DNA of 17,735 nucleotides from DALYLB01 sp046154695 (GCA_046154695.1 JBJXFI010000180.1:1-17735), one strand, 5' to 3'; positions 9,971-17,597 are shown, counted from the first letter of the stretch. Notes: generated from the letters alone by a model not told the origin. Translations and numbers: made by a program.

Positions 9971-10246
9971 TCACTCTTCACCGAAGCCGCTTTCGATCAG
10001 CTGGCACATCGCCCCCAGGGCGGTGGCGTCATCCGGTCCCTCGACGATGATCTCGAGAACCGTTCCCTGCGAGGCCGCCAGCATCAGGATGCCGAAGATG
10101 CTTCGGGCATCCGCCGTCTTGTGCCGTGAATCCGAACGAGCGAGCAGAATGTTGCTCTCATAACCGTTTGCGAGCTTCACCACTTTTGCCGCCGCGCGCG
10201 CGTGCAATCCCAAACGGTTCCGTATCGTGAGGGTGCGTTGTTGCAT
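9971..10246 (-). CDS. ptsH: Phosphocarrier protein HPr
   Basis: HPr relays phosphate from Enzyme I to EIIA proteins. I chose ATG 10244-10246 rather than an upstream TTG at 10261 because it gives 91 residues (the family has about 85-90) and puts the active histidine exactly at His15 in RLGLHARAAAKVV. The canonical Pro18 after HAR is Ala here. The regulatory serine region is present as ARSIFGILML (Ser49), the site phosphorylated by HPr kinase in other bacteria, but no hprK lies in this window. No strong ribosome-binding site is visible before the ATG. The gene follows the EIIA gene by 55 bases and precedes ptsI by 21, forming a compact EIIA-HPr-EI unit. Recognition is secure. Confidence 0.94.
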   Translation of the reverse strand: MQQRTLTIRNRLGLHARAAAKVVKLANGYESNILLARSDSRHKTADARSIFGILMLAASQGTVLEIIVEGPDDATALGAMCQLIESGFGEE

Positions 10247-10301
10247 TGAAAATAACGGCAATGACGACCATCGGGACGAGCGCGCCCCGCCGGTTTGCCG
10301 G

Positions 10302-10730
10302 TCATTGCTTCCCGGGTGTCAGCACTTCGCTTGCGAGGTAGATGTTCTTCTGCCCCTGGTCCCGGACCCGGCGCGCGATGACGGCCAGGGGCTCGTCGGG
10401 TTGCTGGTCCGCGAGCTTGATGATCATCGGCAGATTGACGCCGGTCACGACCTCGATCGGCCCGGCCACCGAGGCGCTGCCCAGAAACATACACGCGAGG
10501 TTCGTCGGCGTGCCGCCGAACATGTCGGTCAGGACAAGAACCCCCGCGCCTTCGTTCACCCGGTCAATCGCCTTGCCGATCTCACCCCGGGCGACATCGA
10601 CATCGTCATGCCACCCGATCGATACCGCCGTGATGTGGCGGATATCGTCGTTGATGATCGTCTCGGCGGCGGCTACCAGCTCCGTCGCCAAATTTCCATG
10701 CGTGACAACGACGCCTCCAACCAATGGCAT
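10302..10730 (-). CDS. PTS EIIA component, mannose/fructose (ManX-like) family
   Basis: This 142-residue protein carries the N-terminal active site of the mannose-family EIIA domain, VVVTHGNLATELV, with phospho-acceptor His11. The diagnostic VLVLTDMFGGTPTNLA follows at 64-79, then VVTGVNLPM. It would accept phosphate from HPr. I chose ATG 10728-10730 because AGAGG lies four bases upstream and a start further upstream (TTG 10745) would lengthen the N-terminus beyond the family norm. It is a stand-alone EIIA: no EIIB, EIIC or EIID domains follow. In this gene context a regulatory rather than transport role is likely, analogous to the nitrogen-type EIIA near rpoN in Proteobacteria, although the fold family is different. 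It sits 46 bases after rapZ. Confidence 0.93.
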   Translation of the reverse strand: MPLVGGVVVTHGNLATELVAAAETIINDDIRHITAVSIGWHDDVDVARGEIGKAIDRVNEGAGVLVLTDMFGGTPTNLACMFLGSASVAGPIEVVTGVNLPMIIKLADQQPDEPLAVIARRVRDQGQKNIYLASEVLTPGKQ

Positions 10731-10750
10731 AGAACCTCTGCCCAATGGCA

Positions 10751-10771
10751 GGGCGGGCGCGGGGCCCGCCC
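10751..10771 (-). repeat. Perfect 8-bp GC-only inverted repeat between rapZ and the EIIA gene
   Basis: GGGCGGGC (10751-10758) and GCCCGCCC (10764-10771) are perfect inverted repeats around a five-base loop. They form a very stable hairpin five bases after the rapZ stop and about 20 bases before the EIIA start codon. No T-run follows on the transcribed strand, so it is more likely an mRNA processing or partial attenuation element than a full terminator. Confidence 0.6.
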
Positions 10772-10776
10772 CTGCA

Positions 10777-11637
10777 TTATTTCTTCACGTCCCGGTGCAT
10801 CACGCGCGCGTGAAATCCCTCGCGATTGAGATGCTTGCCGAGCGCGTTCGCGACCGCGACCGACCGGTGCTTTCCGCCGGTGCACCCGACGGCGACGGTA
10901 ACATAGCTCTTTCCCTCCCGTTGATAAAGGGGAACGAGGTAATCGAGCAGCTCTTCGAACCGGTGGATCGTCTCGCGCACTTCGTCGCTCTTGTACAGAT
11001 AATCGATCACCGGCTGGTCATTGCCGGTCATCGGCTTGAGTTCCGGCACGAAGTGGGGATTCGGCAGAAATCGGACATCGAAGACCAGATCCGCGTCGAG
11101 CGGAACACCGAACTTGAATCCGAAGCTGAGGAGGGTCAGCTCGGTCTTGGCCTCGACATTTTCGGGCGCGAAGCGCGTCCGAAGCCAGGATCGCAGCGTG
11201 TGAACCGTGTGGTCGGAGGTGTCGATGACGACATCCGCCAGGGCGCGAATCGGCAGCAGCTTCTCCCGTTCCTCCAGAATCGCCTCGCTCACCCGCCCCT
11301 CGCCGAGCGGATGCGGGCGGCGCGTCTCACTGTACCGGCGCTGCAGCGCGGCATCGCTCGCTTCGAGAAAAAGCGCCGTCGCTTCCAGATCGTCCCGCCC
11401 CCGCAACTGGGCGTAGACCTGGGGAAAACTCTCGAGGAACTCGCCTTCGCGGATGTTGACGCCGAGCGCGGCCCGGGTGATTCCCGTCTCTTTCCGCTCG
11501 AACAGCGTCACGAAACTCGGGATCAACTGGACCGGCAGATTATCCACACAGAAATATCCGAGGTCTTCGAACACATTCATTGCGGAGGACATCCCGGAGC
11601 CGCTTAAACCAGTCAGAATGATCAGTTGAGGAACCAT
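10777..11637 (-). CDS. rapZ: RapZ/YvcJ-family nucleotide-binding protein with degenerate Walker A motif
   Basis: In Escherichia coli, RapZ is a nucleotide-binding RNase E adaptor that controls glucosamine-6-phosphate synthase through small RNAs; YvcJ in Bacillus is a GTPase relative. This 286-residue protein (E. coli 284) matches along its length: P-loop GLSGSGMSS (10-18), EDLGYFCVDNLPV, RRYSETRRPHPL, DTSDHTVH, SFGFKFGVPLDADLVFDVRF, LPNPHF and the C-terminal GCTGGKHRSV (251-260). The invariant P-loop lysine is Met16 (codon ATG; Lys AAG differs by one base), so nucleotide binding may be altered. I chose ATG 11635-11637 (MVPQLIIL, like the E. coli MVLMIVSG start) over an upstream TTG at 11658. 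No good ribosome-binding site is visible. It follows hpf after a 114-base structured gap and precedes the PTS genes. Confidence 0.94.
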   Translation of the reverse strand: MVPQLIILTGLSGSGMSSAMNVFEDLGYFCVDNLPVQLIPSFVTLFERKETGITRAALGVNIREGEFLESFPQVYAQLRGRDDLEATALFLEASDAALQRRYSETRRPHPLGEGRVSEAILEEREKLLPIRALADVVIDTSDHTVHTLRSWLRTRFAPENVEAKTELTLLSFGFKFGVPLDADLVFDVRFLPNPHFVPELKPMTGNDQPVIDYLYKSDEVRETIHRFEELLDYLVPLYQREGKSYVTVAVGCTGGKHRSVAVANALGKHLNREGFHARVMHRDVKK

Positions 11638-11682
11638 AACACAGCGAGGGCGGGGCAATCAGGTTAGTAGGTGAAGCCGACG

Positions 11683-11744
11683 GTCGGCAGAAGGCAATCG
11701 GAACGCGGATCGAGTCCCCGCTTCGCATTTTGCCTTCCGCCGAC
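11683..11744 (-). repeat. 13-bp RNA stem (long hairpin) between hpf and rapZ
   Basis: On the transcribed strand GTCGGCGGAAGGC (11744 to 11732) can pair with GCCTTCTGCCGAC (11695 to 11683) over 13 positions: 12 Watson-Crick pairs and one G-U. The loop is 36 bases and contains a shorter GCGG/CCGC hairpin. It occupies the centre of the 114-base gap, starts seven bases after the hpf stop and ends about 45 bases before the rapZ ATG. No T-run follows. It may be a leader or processing element, or a small RNA. Confidence 0.55.
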
Positions 11745-11751
11745 GACATTT

Positions 11752-12306
11752 TCAAGGCTCGATCAGGCCGAAGTTTCCATCCTTGCGCTTATAAAGCACC
11801 CCGACGCGGTCCGTTTCGGCGTTCCGGAAGACGAGGAACTGTTCGGCGGCATCCTCGACCCGCATCATCGCCTCCTCGGGCGTCATCGGTTTGACCGTAT
11901 AGCGGCGCGACCGGACGATGCGCGGGCGCGCGGCGGCGGCCTCGATGGCATCCGCCGGCCGGGGCCCCTTGCCGTTGGCTTTGCTCGCCACCTTCGTGAT
12001 CGGCGTCGCATGATGCTTCCGGTCGATGATCTTTCCCTTCAACTTGAGCGCCTGGCGGTGCAGTCGATCGATCGCCTGCGACGCCGAGACATACATGTCG
12101 GTCGTATCCGATTTGCTCGTCAGCGAATGGTCCTTCCAGTTAATGACGATCTCCGCAATGTGCCGGTGATGCTTGCCGACGCTTAATATGATATGGGCGC
12201 GATCCGCGCTGTCGAGCAGCGTATCGAGCTTCTTGAAATGGCCGGTGACATGCTTTTTGATGGCGGGAGAAACGGTAAAATTACGTCCTGTGAATTCGAT
12301 CTTCAT
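11752..12306 (-). CDS. hpf: Ribosome hibernation promoting factor, long form (HPF/RaiA family)
   Basis: This 184-residue protein has both domains of long HPF, which dimerises 70S ribosomes into inactive 100S particles in stationary phase. The N-terminal S30AE domain (1 to about 100) begins MKIEFTGRNFTVSPAIKKHV and includes DMYVSASQAIDRLHRQALKLK. A Lys/Ala/Pro-rich linker of roughly 25 residues leads to the C-terminal dimerisation domain (about 128-184), with IVRSRRYTVKPMTPEEAMMR, FLVFRNAETDRVGVLYKRKDG and a terminal NFGLIEP. The ATG at 12304-12306 is preceded by a strong GAGGAG ribosome-binding site at eight bases spacing. The gene lies downstream of rpoN, its usual neighbour, but a 290-base gap separates them, so it may have its own promoter. 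Confidence 0.96.
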   Translation of the reverse strand: MKIEFTGRNFTVSPAIKKHVTGHFKKLDTLLDSADRAHIILSVGKHHRHIAEIVINWKDHSLTSKSDTTDMYVSASQAIDRLHRQALKLKGKIIDRKHHATPITKVASKANGKGPRPADAIEAAAARPRIVRSRRYTVKPMTPEEAMMRVEDAAEQFLVFRNAETDRVGVLYKRKDGNFGLIEP

Positions 12307-12596
12307 CTTCGAGGCTCCTCTGTTGTTGCGGCCCGTCTGTCGGGGCGTTCCAGGCGGGCATTCATTGTACGGTTGTTGTCACGGCCGGCGGGACATGAAT
12401 GCGGGAAGCCCGGCATTGCAAGAATGGCATCAAGACGCGGGCTGAGAGAATGCGGGGCAAACCGAATGAACGAAACAAGGGCGACCGGATGATGAACCGA
12501 GCTTCCGATCGTTCGACTGTTTCGTGATTTCCGTCTGTTGTAGTCCTTTCGGCCTTCTCTTCCCCGGGCTTGTTGGGCCGGGCGGGCGGCCCACCA
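12307..12596. other. 290-base intergenic region between rpoN and hpf
   Basis: No convincing gene is present. Just after the rpoN stop a GC hairpin pairs GGGCCG (12575-12580) with CGGCCC (12587-12592), without a following T-run on the transcribed strand. A minus-strand TACAAT (12364-12369) about 60 bases before the hpf ATG could be a -10 element, but no recognisable -35 lies 16-18 bases upstream. No good sigma-54 -24/-12 site was found. This is the longest gap among the minus-strand genes and the most likely place for a separate hpf promoter. Confidence 0.5.
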
Positions 12597-14240
12597 TTAA
12601 ACCACCTGCCGCCGTTCGCGCGAGCCCGCGATCTTCATCTGCTCGCGATATTTGGCAACGGTTCGACGCGAAAGTTTCTGCCCTTCCTTCGCCAGAATCT
12701 CCCGGATCTGCTCATCGGTCAGCGGCTCGCGCGAATCTTCCGCGTCGATCATCTTCCGGATCCGGAGCTTGATGGCCTGTGTCGAAACGTCCTCGCCTTC
12801 GTCATTGGTCATCCCTTCGGTGAAGAAGCGGCGAAGTTCGATGACCCCCTGCGGCGTGTGCGCGTATTTCCCGTTGACGACCCGGGAGACCGTCGACAGG
12901 TGCATGCCGATATCCGCGGCGATGTCCTTCTGCTGCATGGGCCGCAGATGCTCCACGCCCTTGTCGAGAAAATCGCGCTGGCGCTCGACGATGCAGAGGC
13001 AGACCTTATAGATCGTCTGCTTCCGGTGCTCGATATTGCGCATCAGATCGACCGCCGAGCGGAACCGATCCTTGATATAGTCGCGCGTCTCCTTCGACGT
13101 CTCCTTGTTGTCCATCATCTGCCGGTACTGGCGATTGATGCGGAGCTGCGGCAGCCCGTCGTCGTTGAAGCGGATGGAATAGTCATCCCCCATCTTTTCG
13201 ATGTAGACCTCGGGCTCGATGTATTGCGTATTCGGGATGGCGTATTTTCGCCCCGGCTTGGGTTCGAGCAGTCGGATGATCTTCAGTTCCTGCCCGAGCT
13301 GTTCGATCGACACGCCGAGGGTCCGGGCCAGTTCCGGCAGTTTGTGATTATAGAGCTGGGAGAAGTGGTCGCGGATGACGCGCGCCGCCAGGCGGTCTCC
13401 GTATCCGAGCGCCTTCAATTGCAGGAGCAGGCATTCCTGGAGATCCCGGGCGCCGACACCGGTGGGATCGAGCTGTTGAACGATTTCATGCGCCGCCGTC
13501 ACCGTCTCCATCGGCCATTGACCGAGCGCGGCGATCTCTTCGAGCGAGCAATCCAGATAGCCGTCATCGTTGAGGTTCCCGACGATCGCCTCGGCCGCTT
13601 CCTCGACCTCGGGCTTCATGTGCGTCAGCCGCAGCTGCATGTTCAGATGGTCGGCCAGCCCCTCCTTCGACGACAGGAACTGCTCGAAGGAGGGCGTCTC
13701 CTTGACCTCCGTCTCGCGCGTCCGGTAGCCGGGATCGAGATAGTCCTCGAAGGTCTGCCCGAAATCGATCTCCTCGAAGGAATCGCGATCGCCGATCTCG
13801 CCCTCGCGGGGCTCGGCGGCCTCTCCGGCCTCGCGCGCGCCCTCGCCGGGCGGCGCGGAATATTCGCTGTAATCGAGGCTCATCTCCCCCGATCCATTCA
13901 GCCCGTTGAGGTTCTCATATTCCCCCGCATCCACGGTGGAAACCGCGGGGGGCTCGCCGTCGAACGGATCGACGCTGCTTGTCGGATTGTCGGGGATCTC
14001 CGCCGAGCCGTTGAGCAGTTTATCGGGAACTTCGGAATAGTCGGCGTTGGCCAGATCCGCCGGCACGGCGACCTCTTCCGGCGACAACTCCTCCAACACC
14101 GGATTCTGCCCCATCTCCTGAATGACCATATCGCTCAATTCGAGCTTGGTCATCTGCAGCATGGTGATCCGCTGGATCAATTGCGGCGTCAGCCGCTGGT
14201 CCAGTCTTTGATTGATTCCTAAACGCTGTTGAAACGACAT
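12597..14240 (-). CDS. rpoN: RNA polymerase sigma-54 factor
   Basis: Sigma-54 recruits RNA polymerase to -24/-12 promoters that need an AAA+ activator. The 547-residue protein has all regions. Region I (about 1-55) is Gln/Leu-rich, with QRLTPQLIQRITMLQMTKLE and MGQNPVLEE. An acidic linker spans about 55-175, followed by the core-binding domain. The helix-turn-helix is around 435-465 (QKDIAADIGMHLSTVSRVVN), and the RpoN box SRRTVAKYRE lies at 524-533. The usual first residue of the box is Ala; here it is Ser. ATG 14238-14240 has AGGA four to five bases upstream. It follows lptB by 97 bases containing two GC hairpins. Neighbouring hpf, rapZ and PTS genes match the classical rpoN neighbourhood. 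It is slightly longer than the E. coli protein (477) because of the acidic linker. Confidence 0.97.
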   Translation of the reverse strand: MSFQQRLGINQRLDQRLTPQLIQRITMLQMTKLELSDMVIQEMGQNPVLEELSPEEVAVPADLANADYSEVPDKLLNGSAEIPDNPTSSVDPFDGEPPAVSTVDAGEYENLNGLNGSGEMSLDYSEYSAPPGEGAREAGEAAEPREGEIGDRDSFEEIDFGQTFEDYLDPGYRTRETEVKETPSFEQFLSSKEGLADHLNMQLRLTHMKPEVEEAAEAIVGNLNDDGYLDCSLEEIAALGQWPMETVTAAHEIVQQLDPTGVGARDLQECLLLQLKALGYGDRLAARVIRDHFSQLYNHKLPELARTLGVSIEQLGQELKIIRLLEPKPGRKYAIPNTQYIEPEVYIEKMGDDYSIRFNDDGLPQLRINRQYRQMMDNKETSKETRDYIKDRFRSAVDLMRNIEHRKQTIYKVCLCIVERQRDFLDKGVEHLRPMQQKDIAADIGMHLSTVSRVVNGKYAHTPQGVIELRRFFTEGMTNDEGEDVSTQAIKLRIRKMIDAEDSREPLTDEQIREILAKEGQKLSRRTVAKYREQMKIAGSRERRQVV

Positions 14241-14253
14241 AACATCCTGATTT

Positions 14254-14317
14254 CCGCGGGTTGCTCTCCGCGGGCTTCGTTCTTCGAGCGGCGGTCATCT
14301 CCCCGCCCCCCGGGGCG
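14254..14317 (-). repeat. Two GC-rich inverted repeats between lptB and rpoN
   Basis: CCGCGG occurs at 14254-14259 and again at 14268-14273, forming a 6-bp stem with an eight-base loop directly upstream of the rpoN ribosome-binding site. A second near-palindrome, CGCCCC/GGGGCG, lies at 14304-14317, 20 bases after the lptB stop. Neither is followed by a T-run on the transcribed strand, so they may tune processing or rpoN translation rather than terminate. Confidence 0.45.
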
Positions 14318-14337
14318 CGTTCCGCTCTTCAACGCCC

Positions 14338-15141
14338 CTACATACGAAACTTTTCTCCCAGATAGACCCGGCGAACTTCCGGGTCGTCCGTCAGTTCCCG
14401 CGGCGTGCCCGACCTGAAGAGCTGTCCATCGCTGATGATATAGGCCCGGTCGGTGATCTCAAGCGCCTCGCGAACATTGTGATCGGTGATCAGTATACCA
14501 ATTCCGCGCAATCGAAGGCGCGCAATAATTTGTTGCAGATCGTCGATTGCGATCGGATCGATCCCGGCAAAGGGCTCGTCGAGCAGAATGTATTTCGGCT
14601 CGATCGTCAGCATGCGGGCGATCTCGGTGCGGCGGCGCTCGCCGCCGGAAAGGGCGTATCCCTTGTTCTTTCGCACGTGGCTCAGGCGAAACTCCTCGAT
14701 CAGTCGATCGAGGTTTTCGTGCCGCTCTCCGCGCGAGAGCGGCAGCGTTTCGAGAACCGCCATCAAATTCTGCTCGACAGTCAATTTACGAAAGATCGAT
14801 GCCTCCTGGGGCAGATAGCTGATTCCCAGGCGGGCGCGCTTATAGAGGGGCAACTTGGTGATGTCCTGCTCGCCGAACCAGACGCGTCCTTCGTCGGGCT
14901 CTTCCAGGCCGACGACCATATAAAACGTCGTCGTCTTTCCCGCGCCGTTGGGGCCGAGCAATCCGACGATCTCGCCGGGATGAACCACGATCGAGACATG
15001 ATTGACGACCGTTCGACGGCGGTAGGATTTCTTTAAATTCTCCGCGCGCAGCGCTCCGAGTGTTGTGGTTCCGGCTTCGGAACGCGGCGCCGCGAGTTCA
15101 CGCTCTCTGTCAACGGCTTGGCCCACCATCTCTCCATCCAT
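14338..15141 (-). CDS. lptB: Lipopolysaccharide export ABC transporter ATP-binding protein LptB
   Basis: LptB is the cytoplasmic ATPase that powers LPS extraction from the inner membrane with LptF/LptG and delivery to LptC. All nucleotide-binding motifs are present: Walker A GPNGAGKT (63-70), Q-loop SYLPQEASIFRKLT, signature LSGGERRR (164-171), Walker B YILLDEPFAGID (184-195) and H-loop TDHN (His221). The LptB-specific pattern LPQEASIFRKLTVEQN separates it from generic transport ATPases. At 267 residues it carries an N-terminal extension of about 28 residues compared with the family. The start may be ATG 15139-15141 or the fifth-codon ATG 15127-15129; both have weak ribosome-binding sites. 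The upstream gap of 115 bases to the LptC fusion has no feature I can support. lptF and lptG are not in the window. Confidence 0.95.
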   Translation of the reverse strand: MDGEMVGQAVDRERELAAPRSEAGTTTLGALRAENLKKSYRRRTVVNHVSIVVHPGEIVGLLGPNGAGKTTTFYMVVGLEEPDEGRVWFGEQDITKLPLYKRARLGISYLPQEASIFRKLTVEQNLMAVLETLPLSRGERHENLDRLIEEFRLSHVRKNKGYALSGGERRRTEIARMLTIEPKYILLDEPFAGIDPIAIDDLQQIIARLRLRGIGILITDHNVREALEITDRAYIISDGQLFRSGTPRELTDDPEVRRVYLGEKFRM

Positions 15142-15256
15142 TTTTGCCGCCGACCGGGAACGATCGGGGACGCCTTTCGGTCTCTCTTGCGAACGGATTG
15201 AAGCTCGCGCTTGATGTCAGGCTCAAAATCCTCAGGACTGCGATCCCACGAGCGGC

Positions 15257-17551
15257 TCAGTTTCGGATGCGATGGGTGGTGCGAACACGGCGTCTGGGGC
15301 TGCGTTTTCCGTCGCTTCCGACCTCCGATGCATCGCTGATATCATTGGCTTCGATCCTAGCATCGCGTAAATGCAATGTCAATTTTGGGCTTTTCGTGCG
15401 GGCCTCGCGCTCCTGTTCCTGCATCTCGGCGGGATTCCCGGTGAGAATCGCGGTGTCATCCGCCGCCGTATAAACGACGTGATCGCCTGTCGCGCGGCGT
15501 CCGGGTTGAACGATCGAAACGTTCCGCACGGCGGTCATGCGTACGAGCCGGTTGTTCTCATCGAGCAGCACATCGGCCGTGGCCGCGTCGATGCGATCGG
15601 CACCCTGGCGGATCTTCACATCGCCCTCATAATGCGCGATGCGGGTCTCATCGGCATAGGTGATTCGATCGGAGTTCGTGAAGACGGGGACGACCTCCCT
15701 GCGATTCTTTTCGATCTCGCGCTCGAACTCATAGAAGGCCGACTGGGCGCCGCCCCAGGCGGTCATCATCCGTTCCCCCTTGTCGAGTTCGAGATTCTCG
15801 GCGCGAATGAAATCGTTCTCCTGCCAGGCGCGGACATTTCCCGTGTAGCGCGCGACGCCCTCATTGTGGCGAACGCGGGCCAGATCGGAGGCGATGGTCA
15901 CGGGCGCCTTCTTCTTTTTGAAGGGGGCCGCGCCGCCGGTCGTCTCGCGGCTGAACCATGTGGTCCGGACGCGGCCGCGCAGCTCGCTCTCGCCCGTTTC
16001 GAGATTTGCGTCGATCTCCTCGGCGCTGGCGCGGGAGTTCAGATCCCACAAATGCGGTTTGCCGCGCATCGCGACCGCCTGATTCGACGCGGTGTAGACG
16101 GCGCGCGCGGCGGTGGCGTTCCGGTCGCCGTCGGTCAGCTTCGCGTCGCCGTCGGCGGTCAAATCGGCGATATCCTGCGTCTGTTGGGCGAAATTGGCGG
16201 TCAATTTCCTGCCGGCGATCGTCTTCTTCCCCGCCCGGGGATCCTTGCCCGCGGGGCTCATCGGTTCGATCTCCGCAAGCGCGTTGCCGTCGGCGATGAA
16301 GGTGCGGATCGAATTTCCCGCGGGGAAGAACTCGATGTCGAACTTCGCGGCGCGCAGCCGCTTCGTCTCGGATTTTGCCGTGGCCGGCCGCGGCGTGACG
16401 GTCAGCAGCGCATTGCCGTTCGCCACGACGTTGGAGAGGGATTTGCCGTCCTCATGAAACGAGGCCTGCACGCCGTCGGCTTCGAGCACGCGCTCAGAGA
16501 CCGTCCGGGCATTGGGGGCGCCCTCCGGGACCTCGATCCTCATCGTCGTGCGCCCCTCGGTCGTCACGGCCCGCAGTTCGCTGGCCTTCTCCGTCGGCGC
16601 GTAATCGGCCTGGATCCGCTCCGCGAGGATCTCGCGCGGGGCGTCCTTTTCAAGCGAGATCGCGCGCGCGCCGCCATTGGCCGCGGCTGTTTTCAGGCGC
16701 TGCCCCTCGTCGAAGAGGAAGTCCATATCGCGCGCATGCATCTCGGAGGCCCGCCCCTTCTCCTGGGATTTCAGAATCGAGTTGCCCCGCATCTCGATCC
16801 GGTCGAGCCTCTTTGTCTCAAGATTGATGACGCCGGTGATGCCGTCGGCCTTCGCCGAGCGGTCGCCCTGCACCGCGACGGCATTTCCCTCGAAGCGGGC
16901 GACGCCGTCGAGTTCGGCATAGGTTGCGCGGTCGCTGTGAATCTCGACCGGCGCCGCGGCCTTGTTCTTCGCGTCGGGGGCCGCGCCCGCCAGACGCGCC
17001 TCCTTCAACAGCAGAAGCGTATGGGCCCGGGCATTGAGATTCGCTCCGATCGAGGAGCCGCTGATCTCGCCTTTGCGGAACCGGACCGCCACATCCGTCG
17101 TCGCGACCTGATCCTTCTGGAAATACTTCATCGACTCCGAGGCCACCTCAAGACCGTCGCTGCTTGTGATCTTCACGTTGCCGTTAAAGGTCATCTCGCC
17201 GGGCTCGAGCAGATACGAGCCCCGCTCCGAGGTAATGCGCGCGCTCTTTCCGTCCTCGCCGAACGCCGTCAGGTCGATCTTCTCCAATTCATGCCGGCCG
17301 TCGTCATAGGCCGTGTCCTTTGCCGCGAAGAGCCGCAGCGTCTCCCGCCCTTTCTCGTCCGTCCGCACGTACTTGTATCCCTCGATCACCGTCGTCACCT
17401 TGCCCGGCAGCGCCGGCACCGCGCGCAACAGGCCCGCAGGCTTCACCGTCTTTCGCGCTCGTATATATGCCGTCACCACCACCGCCACCGTGCCCGCGAG
17501 CAGCAATAATGACAACGCCTTTCCAATTGCCGGAAGTCTCTCTTTCAACAT
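15257..17551 (-). CDS. lptC: LptC-like LPS export protein fused to multiple LptA/OstA-like repeats
   Basis: This single-pass inner-membrane protein probably accepts LPS from LptB2FG and carries it through the periplasm. From ATG 17549-17551 it has 764 residues; E. coli LptC has about 190. Residues about 12-30 (SLLLLAGTVAVVVTAYI) are the membrane anchor, preceded by a short positive N-terminus. Residues about 45-180 form the LptC beta domain. Several OstA/LptA-like units follow, recognisable by recurrent patterns such as GVARFEGNAVAVQGD, GVARYTGNVRAWQEND and RIAHYEGDVKIRQGADRI, each followed by an A..A/L..D element. The C-terminus is basic. I chose this ATG because an extended -10 lies just upstream; the longer TTG (17644) and ATG (17590) starts lie before or within that promoter. 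No separate lptA exists here. Naming: LptC is secure, and the LptA role of the repeats is inferred. Confidence 0.88.
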   Translation of the reverse strand: MLKERLPAIGKALSLLLLAGTVAVVVTAYIRARKTVKPAGLLRAVPALPGKVTTVIEGYKYVRTDEKGRETLRLFAAKDTAYDDGRHELEKIDLTAFGEDGKSARITSERGSYLLEPGEMTFNGNVKITSSDGLEVASESMKYFQKDQVATTDVAVRFRKGEISGSSIGANLNARAHTLLLLKEARLAGAAPDAKNKAAAPVEIHSDRATYAELDGVARFEGNAVAVQGDRSAKADGITGVINLETKRLDRIEMRGNSILKSQEKGRASEMHARDMDFLFDEGQRLKTAAANGGARAISLEKDAPREILAERIQADYAPTEKASELRAVTTEGRTTMRIEVPEGAPNARTVSERVLEADGVQASFHEDGKSLSNVVANGNALLTVTPRPATAKSETKRLRAAKFDIEFFPAGNSIRTFIADGNALAEIEPMSPAGKDPRAGKKTIAGRKLTANFAQQTQDIADLTADGDAKLTDGDRNATAARAVYTASNQAVAMRGKPHLWDLNSRASAEEIDANLETGESELRGRVRTTWFSRETTGGAAPFKKKKAPVTIASDLARVRHNEGVARYTGNVRAWQENDFIRAENLELDKGERMMTAWGGAQSAFYEFEREIEKNRREVVPVFTNSDRITYADETRIAHYEGDVKIRQGADRIDAATADVLLDENNRLVRMTAVRNVSIVQPGRRATGDHVVYTAADDTAILTGNPAEMQEQEREARTKSPKLTLHLRDARIEANDISDASEVGSDGKRSPRRRVRTTHRIRN

Positions 17552-17588
17552 AATAAAAAAATTCAGATGCCAGTTGATAACGCCGGGC

Positions 17589-17597
17589 ATTATACCA
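17589..17597 (-). promoter_or_regulatory. Candidate extended -10 promoter for the lpt-rpoN gene cluster
   Basis: On the minus strand the sequence TGGTATAAT (17597 to 17589) is a perfect extended -10 (TGnTATAAT). There is no good -35 at 17 bases, which extended -10 promoters can do without. The expected transcription start is near 17582, leaving a leader of about 30 bases before the ATG at 17551. Confidence 0.55.

Noticed and set aside
11638..11658. TTG-initiated longer versions of RapZ, EIIA and HPr
   Set aside because: The downstream ATG starts give family-typical lengths and place His15 of HPr, the EIIA histidine and the RapZ P-loop at the expected distances.
12395..12435. Possible sigma-54 site near TTGCA upstream of hpf
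   Set aside because: The -24 GG element is missing; only the TTGCA half fits.
12570..14222. 550-codon plus-strand ORF
   Set aside because: It is antisense to rpoN, which has a complete RpoN box and helix-turn-helix.
15371..17509. 712-codon plus-strand ORF
   Set aside because: It is antisense to the LptC/OstA fusion; the repeats and membrane anchor are on the minus strand.
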